The notes under the pieces: model-generated
Told to the model about the DNA's origin: nothing
Databases searched by the model: none
The model's input: only the letters and a program-made list of their open reading frames with translations
Assembly: GCF_008039615.1 (NCBI RefSeq)
Contig: NZ_VDUZ01000033.1
Span: forward strand, 1 to 64,000
DNA length: 64,000 bases
Reading direction: 5' to 3'
DNA from: Vineibacter terrae
GTDB lineage: Bacteria; Pseudomonadota; Alphaproteobacteria; Reyranellales; Reyranellaceae
In this document: one piece after another, positions 1 to 11,727 of the stretch
Layout of the letters: each line of letters begins with the position of its first letter
Position numbering within the stretch: position 1 is the first letter of the stretch
Translations under genes and position numbers: made by a program

Positions 1-162
1 CGCCACGGCGCCGTCACGCCAAGACCCAGTGCCAGCACCCGATTCCCGTCCAACCCAACCCCCGCTCCGTCTCTCGGCGAAGGTTACCAACAATTCCCCC
101 CAATTCCATTCGCCACGTCGAGGAGCCAATATTTTCCGCCACAAGCTCCTTCCGGGTCTATC

Positions 163-1413
163 GTGCAGCATGATGCGCAAACGGTAGATCTTCCAGAAGG
201 CGCTGTGATTTCGAGTGACCCGCCGTATTATGACAACATCGGTTATTCGGATTTATCGGACTTTTTCTTTTGTTGGTTGCGACCGTCTCTGAGGAAAATT
301 TTTCCAGATATTTTTGGCTTCTTGGCCACGCCGAAGACGGAGGAGCTTGTTGCAACTCCATATCGTCATGAAGGTAAGGGCTCTGCCGAGACGTTTTTCT
401 TGACGGGAATGCGTTCTGCCATCCGCAATATGGCCTTGAAATCGTCTGATAAGTTTCCGGCGACGATTTACTATGCCTTCAAGCAGAGCGAAGTCTCCCA
501 AGAAGGTATTAGTTCGACGGGCTGGGCGACCTTTCTTCAGGCTGTGATTGAGGCCGGTTATGCTGTTGTCGGCACTTGGCCGGTCAGAACGGAGATGGCA
601 AGCCGGATGATTGCTTCCGGCACGAACGCTCTTGCAAATTCGGTCGTCTTGGTTTGCCGGAAGAAGGAGAACACGGCGGAGGTCGTCACCCGTGCCGAGT
701 TCATTCGCGCGCTGAAACGGGAGCTACCGCCAGCGATTTCCGAACTTCAGGCCGCGAACATCGCGCCGGCCGACATGCCGCAATCTGCGATCGGACCCGG
801 CATGGGCGTGTTCTCGCGCTACAAGGCTGTGTTGGAGTCGGATGACAATCCAATGAGCGTGAAAACCGCGCTTCAACTCATCAACAAGGAACTCGACGAA
901 TACCTGGGCGGTATTCAGGGCGAGTTCGATCCTGACACCCGGTTTGCCATCACCTGGTTCGAGCAGAACGGGCTGAAGACGGGCGACTATGGCACGGCCA
1001 ACAGCATCGCCACGGCGCGCGGCATCTCGGTCGAAAGCGTCAAGCATGCCGGAATCGTTGACAGCGCCGCCGGCAAGGTCCGCATCCTCGCGCGTGATGA
1101 ACTCGACGACGATTGGGACCCGGAAGAGGATCGGCACCTGACGGTGTGGGAGTGCCTCCAGCATCTGGTCCGTCTGCACGAGAAGGACGGCATCTCCCAT
1201 GACACCGCCGTCCTTTTGAAGAAGATAATCACCCAAGCCGAGGCGGTGAAGGATCTCGCCTACTGCCTCTACGACATCAGCGCCAATAAGCGGAAGGATG
1301 CGAAGGAGGCCACGGCCTACAACGCCCTGATCGCCGATTGGACTGAGCTGACAAAGGCCGCCGCGGCCATCCACGACACAAGCGGCGATCGTCAGATCCG
1401 GCTGGATATTTAA
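163..1413 (+). CDS. DUF1156 DNA methylase, C-terminal part only
   Basis: C-terminal portion of an adenine-specific DNA methylase of the DUF1156 type (family knowledge: usually about 900 residues, paired with DUF499 ATPases in defence islands). The catalytic DPPY motif is at residues 19-22 in a DPPYYDNIGY context typical of the family, followed by a long helical C-terminal region. The frame is open back to base 1, but the 54 upstream codons are proline/serine-rich and do not look like the family, so I use the GTG at 163. The N-terminal ~500 residues, with the SAM-binding part, are therefore missing, cut by the window edge or lost by rearrangement. The stop is 13 bases before the next gene, suggesting one operon. 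The first ~500 bases are clearly more AT-rich than the rest of the gene. Activity as it stands is doubtful. Confidence 0.8.
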   Translation: MQHDAQTVDLPEGAVISSDPPYYDNIGYSDLSDFFFCWLRPSLRKIFPDIFGFLATPKTEELVATPYRHEGKGSAETFFLTGMRSAIRNMALKSSDKFPATIYYAFKQSEVSQEGISSTGWATFLQAVIEAGYAVVGTWPVRTEMASRMIASGTNALANSVVLVCRKKENTAEVVTRAEFIRALKRELPPAISELQAANIAPADMPQSAIGPGMGVFSRYKAVLESDDNPMSVKTALQLINKELDEYLGGIQGEFDPDTRFAITWFEQNGLKTGDYGTANSIATARGISVESVKHAGIVDSAAGKVRILARDELDDDWDPEEDRHLTVWECLQHLVRLHEKDGISHDTAVLLKKIITQAEAVKDLAYCLYDISANKRKDAKEATAYNALIADWTELTKAAAAIHDTSGDRQIRLDI

Positions 1414-1426
1414 GGGGGAACGGGAC

Positions 1427-4726
<3,300 letters not shown>

Positions 4727-4848
4727 CGACAGCACATATTGCATGTTCGACACGCCCAACTGTCCTCAAGCTTGAGGATTCAGGCACGACGAAGAGTTGG
4801 ACAATTCACTTGGACATAGCGCCAGCCCAGGTTGGCGAAATACTTGTA

Positions 4849-5262
4849 CTAGTGTTGTTGCCTTGTCGAGCGGTAGTGAAGAATTAGCGGCGACAAACCA
4901 GCAAGACACGCCAGAATGCAGAGCCCAGCGCAGATCAGAACAGTCTCGATGCCAGGCCATGGGGTTGAAGCACGGCGCACCACAAAGAAGTCAAATCCCG
5001 TCACAGCAAGTCCCGTCAAAGGAATTGCGCTGCCAATTGTGGCTTGCAAACGAGCCTTCCTCAATGAACGATAGCTTCCCCGACTGACAAAGATGGCCGT
5101 TACAACGAGGCTGATCACGGCCCACGGCAGGACCATCCCGAAGGTATACAGAAATGAGAAAGTGCCGGTTGGATCGGAAGCAAAGGCCGGCGACGCGGTC
5201 AGGACCGCATCGCCGACGGCGCAGAATCGCGACACAAATCTAACGCAGGAAATACGTTTCAA
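4849..5262 (-). CDS. Hypothetical membrane protein
   Basis: No family recognised. The 137-residue product begins with a basic stretch and an ASPAFAS sequence near residue 29 that could be a signal-peptide cleavage site. Three hydrophobic segments follow (about residues 36-60, 74-95 and 105-128), and the C-terminus is short and basic. This pattern is protein-like, and there is no better reading frame on either strand. It is convergent with the DUF499 gene, 122 bases away. A weak call because there is no homology support. Confidence 0.45.
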   Translation of the reverse strand: MKRISCVRFVSRFCAVGDAVLTASPAFASDPTGTFSFLYTFGMVLPWAVISLVVTAIFVSRGSYRSLRKARLQATIGSAIPLTGLAVTGFDFFVVRRASTPWPGIETVLICAGLCILACLAGLSPLILHYRSTRQQH

Positions 5263-5376
5263 GACATTTCCCGTTGAACTAGGCGACGCCTATCCATTCT
5301 TACTACCGTGCGGCCAACGTTGCATCCAAATGCATGAGCGACAAAAGCGCTCTTCGCTCCCGACTGATCCAGATAC

Positions 5377-5886
5377 TCAGGCCTGTAACGACAAGCGCCA
5401 GCCGAATTCGGTCAGGTCTGGCTGATGGCCTTCAAAAGCGTGATCAAATCTATCTTCCCAAGGGAAGATGCCTTGTCGATCAGGCCACACGATCTGGAGG
5501 CAAGGGAAATCGTCTCCGCGGTAGAAAAAACGGGTCCACCCCAGAAACTCTCTGTAGTATCTCTTGGAGACTGGGAACACGTATGCTGCGAGGTTGGCGA
5601 ATGCTCGCTCCGTCCGAGCGCGCGGCAAGAGTCGGCTACCATTCTTGGCGTCCCTGTAGAGGCCCCAAAGCACGCCATGCGCAATTTCATGCTTCAGCCC
5701 GAACACGATAATCTCCGGATGGTTCGCGGTTATCCAAAACCCGGTTGAATAGTTAAAGCTTGGTCCTTCGGCGTCCGCAAAAACGTGGGTATCGAACCAT
5801 CCGTGTTCTCGAATTTCAGCTACGAAATTTTGTTCGGCTTGATCAAGCTCTTCATGGGGCGTGTCCAGGGCGGTTATTGTCTTCAT
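5377..5886 (-). CDS. DUF4262 domain protein
   Basis: A 169-residue protein of the DUF4262 family, a small cytosolic family of unknown function. The N-terminal half has the family hallmark: a HGWFDTHVF start of the domain, an YSTGFW segment and a HPEIIVFGL strand, then a variable C-terminal half. The length is usual for the family. It stands alone, with an unannotated membrane protein downstream on the same strand 114 bases away. Nothing in the context suggests a pathway. Confidence 0.82.
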   Translation of the reverse strand: MKTITALDTPHEELDQAEQNFVAEIREHGWFDTHVFADAEGPSFNYSTGFWITANHPEIIVFGLKHEIAHGVLWGLYRDAKNGSRLLPRARTERAFANLAAYVFPVSKRYYREFLGWTRFFYRGDDFPCLQIVWPDRQGIFPWEDRFDHAFEGHQPDLTEFGWRLSLQA

Positions 5887-6275
5887 TGCATGTCGCTCTC
5901 GAAGAAAGACTCAAATTCCAATCTTCCCGACACGTATCGGCGCAAAGCTCGCGGCCGGTCATCGCGCGCAGGTCGCGAATGGCTTTCTGGATTGATCGAG
6001 AAGTCCCGCTCGACCGACGGGAACTGGACATCTGGAGACGTCCTATCTGCAGTCAGCAGCGAAGTCAGCGACCGAGCGTGAATCCAACCGGATGACAGCA
6101 TATCACTACGCAGCGTGAGACGACATGGATTGGAACGGGACAATGAGGAAGGTTGGCGTTCAAGTGTAAACTCATGACTCTCTTTTCGGGAAGAAGGCAT
6201 AGCGCAAGGCCATCGTTCATTTTGGAAGGGCGCTCGAAGTCAGCAAGTTAAATTGCGAGGTGAGAGACGAGGATT
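5887..6275. other. Intergenic stretch without recognisable gene
   Basis: About 390 bases upstream of the DUF4262 gene. Short open frames exist on both strands, but none has a domain, a membrane segment or a convincing ribosome site. It should hold the promoter of the minus-strand DUF4262 gene and of the plus-strand membrane protein. I see no palindrome or repeat of note. Confidence 0.5.
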
Positions 6276-6653
6276 ATGCTTCTCAAACTTAGCTCGACCC
6301 TTCTCGTTGTGACCAATGTCGCGATCCTCATTTTTGGGATGGTGATGGTGGTCTATCCGCAAAGCGCAAGCCCCCATGATGGGCAGTTGTTGCGATCGCT
6401 CGGTGCGGCGGCCGTTGGGATGGGATTGTTCGGTGCGATGATCAGCGTCGTGCCCTACAAACAGAAACAGAGATGGTCGTGGTTTACCCTTTGGTATCTA
6501 CCGGTGTTCTGGACAGCGCATCTGGTCGGGCAATTGCCGCCGGGTAACGATCATGTTCACCAGTATGCCCTGATAGCGGCATCGATTTTGGGGCTGATGT
6601 TGCCCGTTAGGGAATTCTTCCCCGGAGGTGACACGCGAGGTGATGCCGGCTGA
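6276..6653 (+). CDS. Four-helix membrane protein of unknown function
   Basis: A 125-residue integral membrane protein with about four hydrophobic helices (residues 6-28, 40-60, 68-88 and 98-114) and a short charged tail. The start ATG at 6276 follows a GAGGTGAGAGACGAGG purine-rich stretch that can serve as ribosome binding site. No named family is recognised. Small proteins of this shape are common next to stress-response genes in alphaproteobacteria, but no function can be given. It is followed by 300 bases without a supportable gene. Confidence 0.65.
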   Translation: MLLKLSSTLLVVTNVAILIFGMVMVVYPQSASPHDGQLLRSLGAAAVGMGLFGAMISVVPYKQKQRWSWFTLWYLPVFWTAHLVGQLPPGNDHVHQYALIAASILGLMLPVREFFPGGDTRGDAG

Positions 6654-6954
6654 AATGTCACGGAGCTAAGTGGAAGCATCCTCCGGCTCGCTACGCGCGG
6701 CGGTGTGAACACGACCACCGTCGCGATATGGTTCCCCGCGATCACAACAAATCCTGGCGCGTTCTTCAGCTTCTTTGATGCCATGTCGAGCCTCCGCGTT
6801 GTCGAGCCAATCCATTGCATCGACAAAGGGATCGACCGGAGTTTGTGGCGAGGATTGGAACCGAGATCATCCAACACGCGCCGAACCACACGCCCATCTC
6901 ATCCTCGGTATCATCGCAGCAGCAGGACCGAGAGGCATCGGCGATGCTTCCCAT
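6654..6954. other. Intergenic stretch, nothing recognised
   Basis: About 300 bases between the membrane protein and the tail of the TetR gene. Frames of 60-110 codons exist on both strands but lack domain-like sequence, and they overlap each other. I see no terminator-like hairpin or repeat. Confidence 0.45.
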
Positions 6955-7584
6955 TCAAGCCATCAGCGTTCTGATTAGTGTCTCAGCCAGCCAACTTTCG
7001 TATTCGTCGGACGACCAGCCACGCTCCAATACGAGCATGCGATAGACGTCCCGACCGGTGTACATCCACAAGATATCGCGCACGCGATCGAGGCCGAGAC
7101 GGCGAGCGGCGGGCACGAGCTTCACGAGTCGTTTGGCGCGCGCTGCCTGAAGCGTGAAGCGAACGGTTTCCAGTTCTGCTTCGATGGCTCCCAGTTCGGG
7201 CGACAGAACAGAGAGCCCCCGCATGAGACCGATCTCATTGCGCTCCGTATCGAGGATAACCCGCGAGATCGAGGCTGTGATTCGCAATATTTCCTCGGGA
7301 TCTCGCACCTTCTCGGCCCGCTGCGCGATCTCGACGTAGCGTGGATTGAAGAAGGAACGCTCGACGACCGCTTTCAGTATGCCGGCTTTTGATTGGAACA
7401 AGGCGTAAAGGGTTGGCGCAGAGACGCCTGCGACCGATGCGATTTCGCTGATCGTCACCTTATCCACGCCGCGCGCGGTGAAGAGCTCCTTCGCCGCATC
7501 GAGAATGCGCTCACGCGTGCCTAGCGCGCGCTCGGCGCGAAGGCTGGCGTCATAGCGCCTGCGGGCTGTTGGCTTGCCAATCAT
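6955..7584 (-). CDS. TetR/AcrR family transcriptional regulator
   Basis: A 209-residue one-component repressor. Residues 24-70 are a typical TetR helix-turn-helix domain (ERILDAAKELFTARGV, then SVAGVSAPTLYALFQSK). The rest is the helical ligand and dimerisation domain. The gene is divergent from the YdeI-DoxX-VOC trio, and an 18-base near-palindrome lies just upstream of its start, so it probably represses itself and the trio in the absence of a ligand. The ligand is unknown. Confidence 0.93.
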   Translation of the reverse strand: MIGKPTARRRYDASLRAERALGTRERILDAAKELFTARGVDKVTISEIASVAGVSAPTLYALFQSKAGILKAVVERSFFNPRYVEIAQRAEKVRDPEEILRITASISRVILDTERNEIGLMRGLSVLSPELGAIEAELETVRFTLQAARAKRLVKLVPAARRLGLDRVRDILWMYTGRDVYRMLVLERGWSSDEYESWLAETLIRTLMA

Positions 7585-7588
7585 ATTA

Positions 7589-7606
7589 GATGTAGTATAC
7601 TATATC
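7589..7606. promoter_or_regulatory. Near-palindromic candidate TetR operator
   Basis: GATGTAGTATACTATATC is an 18-base palindrome with one mismatched pair, with a perfect TAGTATACTA core. It begins 5 bases upstream of the TetR start codon and lies between that gene and the divergent trio. Size and position fit a TetR-family operator; binding is inferred. Confidence 0.65.
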
Positions 7607-7721
7607 GAAATTGCGATGCAAGGACGAAAGTCAGGAGCGGTTTGGCATCGGAAGACATGTCGGGCCGCAGCAGTCTCGACCGTCCTCGGGTCACATTGGG
7701 TCGGTCAACGGAGTTTCACCG

Positions 7722-8219
7722 ATGTCACGCGTAGCACCAACTTCGACGAACGCCGGCCCGCTCAATTTCCGCACGAAAGTTCTTACTGCGGGAAAGACAG
7801 CGACTGGAATCCAGATTCCCGACGAGGTGATCGACAAGCTGGCGGCCGGGCGAAAGCCAGCGGTGAAAGTCACGATCAACGGCTTCACCTACCGCAGCAC
7901 GGTGGCCGTCATGAACGGACGCTTCATGGTCGGCATCAATGCCGAGAACCGCGAGAAAGCCAAGGTCGTGGGCGGCGATACCATTGATGTCGGAATCGCT
8001 CTGGATACCGAGGTCCGCAAAGTCGTCGTGCCGGCCGACTTCCAGCAGGTGCTGGAGCGCGACCCGGACCTGAAGAGGGCGTTCGACAGCCTCTCCTATA
8101 CCAAGCGTCGCGTGATCGCCGAAGCCATCGCGGGCGCCAAAACGGCCGAGACGCGCGAACGACGGATCAAGAAGGCGGCTCGCGATCTCAAAGACGCTTT
8201 GGACAAGAATAAGAAATAG
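7722..8219 (+). CDS. YdeI/OmpD-associated (DUF1905) family protein
   Basis: Protein of 165 residues. The N-terminal half is the DUF1905 beta-domain (FRTKVLTAGKTATGIQIPDEV to VGGDTIDVGI region). The C-terminal helical part (RDPDLKRAFDSLSYTKRR, then TRERRIKKA) is the bacteriocin-protection YdeI/OmdA domain. The family is linked to stress and peptide resistance, with no firm biochemical role. A longer frame starts upstream, but the ATG at 7722 has an ACGGAG site 9 bases before it and gives the usual family length. It is first of three co-directional genes divergent from the TetR regulator. Confidence 0.88.
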   Translation: MSRVAPTSTNAGPLNFRTKVLTAGKTATGIQIPDEVIDKLAAGRKPAVKVTINGFTYRSTVAVMNGRFMVGINAENREKAKVVGGDTIDVGIALDTEVRKVVVPADFQQVLERDPDLKRAFDSLSYTKRRVIAEAIAGAKTAETRERRIKKAARDLKDALDKNKK

Positions 8220-8241
8220 CAACGAGACGGGAGAATTCGGC

Positions 8242-8661
8242 ATGGCTGACGGTGCAATTCCAACAACGGGCGGCAAGTCCCGAATCGCGGGCTACGTCCT
8301 GAGCGGGCTCGCCGTCGCTTTCATGATGTTCGATGGCGGCATCAAGCTTGTTCCGATCCAGGCGGTTACGGATTCGATGCAGGAATTCGGCTTCCCGACC
8401 ACCGACGGATTTGCGCGTGGCCTCGGTGGCCTGCTTCTCGTCTGCACGGCGCTCTACGTCTATCGCCGCACCTCGGTGCTGGGAGCCATCCTCCTGACCG
8501 CCTATCTCGGCGGCGCTGTGGTTACCCAGTTGCGGGCCGGGACTCCGATCTTCTCTCACCTTTTGTTCGGCGTCTATCTCGGCCTCTTCGTGTGGGGCGG
8601 ACTCTATCTGCGCGACGGCCGTATTCGCGCGCTAATCCCATTCGACGCAGCCGATCGCTGA
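8242..8661 (+). CDS. DoxX-like membrane protein
   Basis: A 139-residue inner-membrane protein with four hydrophobic helices and the DoxX-like pattern (GLAVAFMMFDGGIKL in helix 1, GFARGLGGLLLVCTALY in helix 2, AILLTAYLGGAVVTQLRAG in helix 3). The family is often associated with oxidoreductases and thiol or redox stress. A GGGAGA site precedes the ATG. It lies 22 bases after the YdeI-like gene and 39 bases before the VOC gene, so the three are probably one transcript under the divergent TetR regulator. Confidence 0.88.
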   Translation: MADGAIPTTGGKSRIAGYVLSGLAVAFMMFDGGIKLVPIQAVTDSMQEFGFPTTDGFARGLGGLLLVCTALYVYRRTSVLGAILLTAYLGGAVVTQLRAGTPIFSHLLFGVYLGLFVWGGLYLRDGRIRALIPFDAADR

Positions 8662-8700
8662 CCACCGGCCAATGGCGATCCACTGGAAAGGAGATCCAAC

Positions 8701-9108
8701 GTGAAACAGATCAATCCCTATCTGAAATTCAACGGCAACTGTCGCGAGGCCATGACCTTCTACAAGGACTGCCTCGGCGGAGAACTCACGCTCAACACCG
8801 TCGCGGGATCGCCCATGGAGGCAGCCATGCCGGCCGCGATGAAGGACCTCGTCCTTCACGCGGTCTTGAGCACCGGCGCGGCCACCGTGATGGGCTCGGA
8901 CATGTCCGGTCCGAACGGCGTCTCGGCCGGCAACAACATGACGATCTGCGTCGTCTGCGAAAGCCGGGAAGAAATCGAGACGGCTTTCGCCAGGATGGCC
9001 GAAGGCGGCACGATCAAGCAGCCGCTCAGCCAGCAGCCGTTCGGAATGTACGGCGACCTCATCGATAAATATGGCTACGCGTGGATGTTTCAGTTCACCG
9101 GTGCTTGA
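8701..9108 (+). CDS. VOC family (PhnB-like) protein
   Basis: A 135-residue glyoxalase/bleomycin-resistance fold protein of the PhnB-like subgroup. Landmarks are PYLKFNGNCREAMTFYKDCLGG at the N-terminus, an LHAVLSTGAATVMGSD strand, and FGMYGDLIDKYGYAWMF near the end. It starts with GTG at 8701, decided by the strong AAAGGAG eight bases upstream. It closes the three-gene cluster. The substrate cannot be told from sequence. Confidence 0.9.
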   Translation: MKQINPYLKFNGNCREAMTFYKDCLGGELTLNTVAGSPMEAAMPAAMKDLVLHAVLSTGAATVMGSDMSGPNGVSAGNNMTICVVCESREEIETAFARMAEGGTIKQPLSQQPFGMYGDLIDKYGYAWMFQFTGA

Positions 9109-9322
9109 CCTTTGGCGCAGCTTTTCTCGCAACGCTGGGAAAGCTACCGGTACGCAAGAGTCCACCGGCAGGCGCGTCCGCGAGTTCGAGGACCAAGCCG
9201 TTTCCGCGGCATCCATCTCGGCGTTACAGACTGGTTCATCCAGCGGGAGCGTTCCAATGTCAAAAGATGGGCTCACCGCCGCCCTAACCCTGCAATTTGC
9301 TAAATGAGTCGGGCTGCCAGAC

Positions 9323-10297
9323 GTGGGAGAAGTAGCAGTTATTGAGTTACGCCATCTACGTTATTTCATTGCTGCGGCCGACCATGGCAGTTTCCGCAAA
9401 GCGGGAGCGGACATAGGCGTTCAGGAATCGGCGATCAGCCGTCGTATCCGCGATCTCGAAGATGCATTGGGAGCTTCGTTGTTCCAACGACACAGTGGCG
9501 GTGTACTCTTGACACACGCCGGCCAACGTTTTTTGTGCCGGGCACGCGCTGCTCTTCAACAGATACACCACGGCGCCAAGGACGTTGCCGCGATAGGGCG
9601 CTCCGAAGATGGGCGGGTCAAGGTCGGTATCTTCTCTTCACTCGCATCCGGCTTCCTCGCCGATCTCCTGCGAGCATATGATAGAGATCATGCCGGCGTG
9701 ATGGTTGACTTGGTCGACGGCAATCCGCCCGAACACGTGGCTGCGGTTCGGCAACTTCAGCTCGACGTTGCGTTCATCACTGGGACGTCTCAGTGGCCGG
9801 GGTGCGAGACGGAAAATCTCTGGTTTGAACGTGTCTTTGTAGTTTTGCCAATCGATCATCCGCTCACAGCCAAGAGTAGGCTCGATTGGCAGGACCTAGC
9901 CCACGAGACCTTTATCGTCAGTGAGGCAGCGCCCGGACAGGAGATTCGCGACTACTTGGTGCAACGGTTGGCGGCTCTCGGCCATCATCCCGATATCCAG
10001 CTACAATTCGTGGGCCGTGACAATATGTTGTCACTCGTAGCTGTCGGGCGTGGATTGACGCTGACCAGCGAAGCCACCACCGTCGCGCGATTTCCAGGCA
10101 TCGTCTATCGACCCGTTGCTGATGAGATTCTTCCGTTTTCTGCGGTGTGGTCGCCACGAAATGATAATCCGGCCTGCCGTCGCTTGCTGAGCCTCGCACG
10201 TTCGATGTCACGGTCGGCCGCTGCGACAATTATTCAGGCGACCGCGGTGATCCTTTTAACCTCCTCGCCGCTACAAATCCCCGATCCGTGGCTATGA
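9323..10297 (+). CDS. LysR family transcriptional regulator
   Basis: A 324-residue LysR-type regulator. The winged HTH is at residues 8-67 (ELRHLRYFIAAADHGSFRKA, then QESAISRRIRDLEDALG) and a periplasmic-binding-like effector domain covers about residues 90-295. The GTG at 9323 is the only start that keeps the whole HTH. The last ~22 residues run antisense into the 3' end of the DUF2274 gene at 10230, are low-complexity, and lie beyond the usual LysR end. The two genes are therefore convergent and overlapping, or the LysR tail was replaced at the element border. No divergent target gene is present within 200 bases. Confidence 0.9.
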   Translation: MGEVAVIELRHLRYFIAAADHGSFRKAGADIGVQESAISRRIRDLEDALGASLFQRHSGGVLLTHAGQRFLCRARAALQQIHHGAKDVAAIGRSEDGRVKVGIFSSLASGFLADLLRAYDRDHAGVMVDLVDGNPPEHVAAVRQLQLDVAFITGTSQWPGCETENLWFERVFVVLPIDHPLTAKSRLDWQDLAHETFIVSEAAPGQEIRDYLVQRLAALGHHPDIQLQFVGRDNMLSLVAVGRGLTLTSEATTVARFPGIVYRPVADEILPFSAVWSPRNDNPACRRLLSLARSMSRSAAATIIQATAVILLTSSPLQIPDPWL

Positions 10298-10469
10298 ACC
10301 GCTCCAGCATCGGGACGATCAGGCGAACCGGATCGGCCGATGGCTGTCCCGCCTCGCGGCCGAGAATCTCGGCATAGGCGACGAGATCGCGGTGAAGGCT
10401 CGCCGGCAGCTCCATCGTGACCTTCACGGGCTTGTCGTCAACGATCGGTCCCAATTTCAGCTTGGCCAT
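10230..10469 (-). CDS. DUF2274 domain protein
   Basis: A 79-residue protein of the DUF2274 family, found almost only at the end of trb operons in alphaproteobacterial ICEs; role unknown. The start ATG at 10469 follows the trbI stop directly. A longer upstream frame merely overlaps trbI. The MAKLKLGPIVDDKPVKVTMEL start and LHRDLVAYAEILGREAGQ helix resemble a ribbon-helix-helix fold. It is the last gene of the transfer operon and overlaps the tail of the convergent LysR gene. Confidence 0.88.
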   Translation of the reverse strand: MAKLKLGPIVDDKPVKVTMELPASLHRDLVAYAEILGREAGQPSADPVRLIVPMLERFIATDRGFVAARRLKGSPRSPE

Positions 10470-10470
10470 C

Positions 10471-11727
10471 TCAGCCTCCGTAAGGTTCGAGCACGAGATC
10501 GCGCGTGACGATGACGCGGACGGGGAAGCCTGGCCGGATGGTGAGCGTGGGGGCGATGTTGAGCTGGCGCTGTACGATCTGCTGGCCGGTTTGGCTAACG
10601 CTGTTGGACGCGCCCTGTCGTAGCGCCCGCAGGATGTCGCTTTCCTGGCTAGACGAGCCGGCCTCCGCGCCAACGCTTAGGAGCGTGGAAAGCGCAGCGG
10701 CCTTGAAGAGTTCGCCCCAATGATAGTCGACACCATCCTCGAGCCCAGCGTAGCCCTCCGCGTCTGTACCAGGCTGACGCTCCAGCACGATGGAGCGGCC
10801 ATTGGGGAAGATCAGCCGATTCCAGACGAGGAGAATGCGCCGCTGACCGAAGCCGACGCCGCTGTCATACTGTCCGATGACCCGCGTGCCCTGGGGCACG
10901 AGCAGGATCTTGCCGGTCGGGCTATCATAGATGTTCTCCGTCACCTGCGCGGTGATCTGACCTGGCAGGTCCGAGCGGATGCCGGTGATGAGGGCGGCTG
11001 CGATCACAGCGCCCGCCTGCAGGACGCTCTTTGAGGCCGGCGCCGCAACGCGATCGGGCGAGACGGTGCGCTTGTCGGGCGCCTGGTTGAGGAATGCGAG
11101 CTGGCGGTCCTGTGCCGAGGGCGTGGCCGGCTGTGGCGCGAGGCCGAGGCTCGCGAGATCGGCCGGCGGCGTGGCGGTCGCGGATGGTCGTGCCGAGGCC
11201 GCGGCACTGGCGGATCGAGTCTCGGTCGAGGCGAACAGCCTTGCGGTCCGCGCAGCCTCCAGCTCCTGGGCCCGGCGTTGTTCCTCCGGGCTTGGCCCCA
11301 CAGGGCCTGTCGCCGGCACGCCGATCGCCGGCACGGGAGCGCCATTCTGCGCATTGAGGATTGGTCGGCCGAGGTCGCCGGGCAGCGGCGGGCCGAGCTT
11401 CGGAACGCCGGAATAATCCTTCGGCAAGCCGGCCAGTCCATCGGGCGTCGAGCGGTTGTCCGTCGAGTACAGCTCCTGACCCTGGCCACCGTGACGGGTC
11501 TGAAGCGCATAGATCAGCGCCCCGCCGACACCGAGGCTCGCGGCGAGCCCCAGACCAACCAGCACTTTGCGGGACAGGCGGGTCACGCGCGGCGGTTCTG
11601 CGCGCAGCCGCATCGTCGCCGCAGGCTCGCCGGTCAGCGTCCGAGCGTCATCGTCCGTCAGCTGAGGCTGGGGCGCCCGACCCTGCGCCCGCCCTTCTTC
11701 CTTCTCGGGATCGCGTTCGTCGCTCAC
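10471..11727 (-). CDS. trbI: Conjugal transfer protein TrbI (VirB10-like)
   Basis: A 418-residue VirB10-family core component of the type IV secretion channel, spanning inner and outer membranes. It has a charged cytoplasmic N-terminus, one membrane helix (about residues 55-73, KVLVGLGLAASLGVGGALIYAL), a proline-rich periplasmic linker, and the conserved C-terminal beta-barrel domain. That domain contains the ILLVPQGTRVIGQYDSGVGFGQRRILLVW stretch, here in two parts around residues 275-305. Its start overlaps the trbG stop by four bases (ATGA), showing translational coupling. Confidence 0.95.
   Translation of the reverse strand: MSDERDPEKEEGRAQGRAPQPQLTDDDARTLTGEPAATMRLRAEPPRVTRLSRKVLVGLGLAASLGVGGALIYALQTRHGGQGQELYSTDNRSTPDGLAGLPKDYSGVPKLGPPLPGDLGRPILNAQNGAPVPAIGVPATGPVGPSPEEQRRAQELEAARTARLFASTETRSASAAASARPSATATPPADLASLGLAPQPATPSAQDRQLAFLNQAPDKRTVSPDRVAAPASKSVLQAGAVIAAALITGIRSDLPGQITAQVTENIYDSPTGKILLVPQGTRVIGQYDSGVGFGQRRILLVWNRLIFPNGRSIVLERQPGTDAEGYAGLEDGVDYHWGELFKAAALSTLLSVGAEAGSSSQESDILRALRQGASNSVSQTGQQIVQRQLNIAPTLTIRPGFPVRVIVTRDLVLEPYGG

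Noticed and set aside
5883-6200. Minus-strand frame of 105 codons upstream of the DUF4262 gene
   Set aside because: Serine/arginine-rich without a domain or ribosome site; overlaps the presumed promoter.
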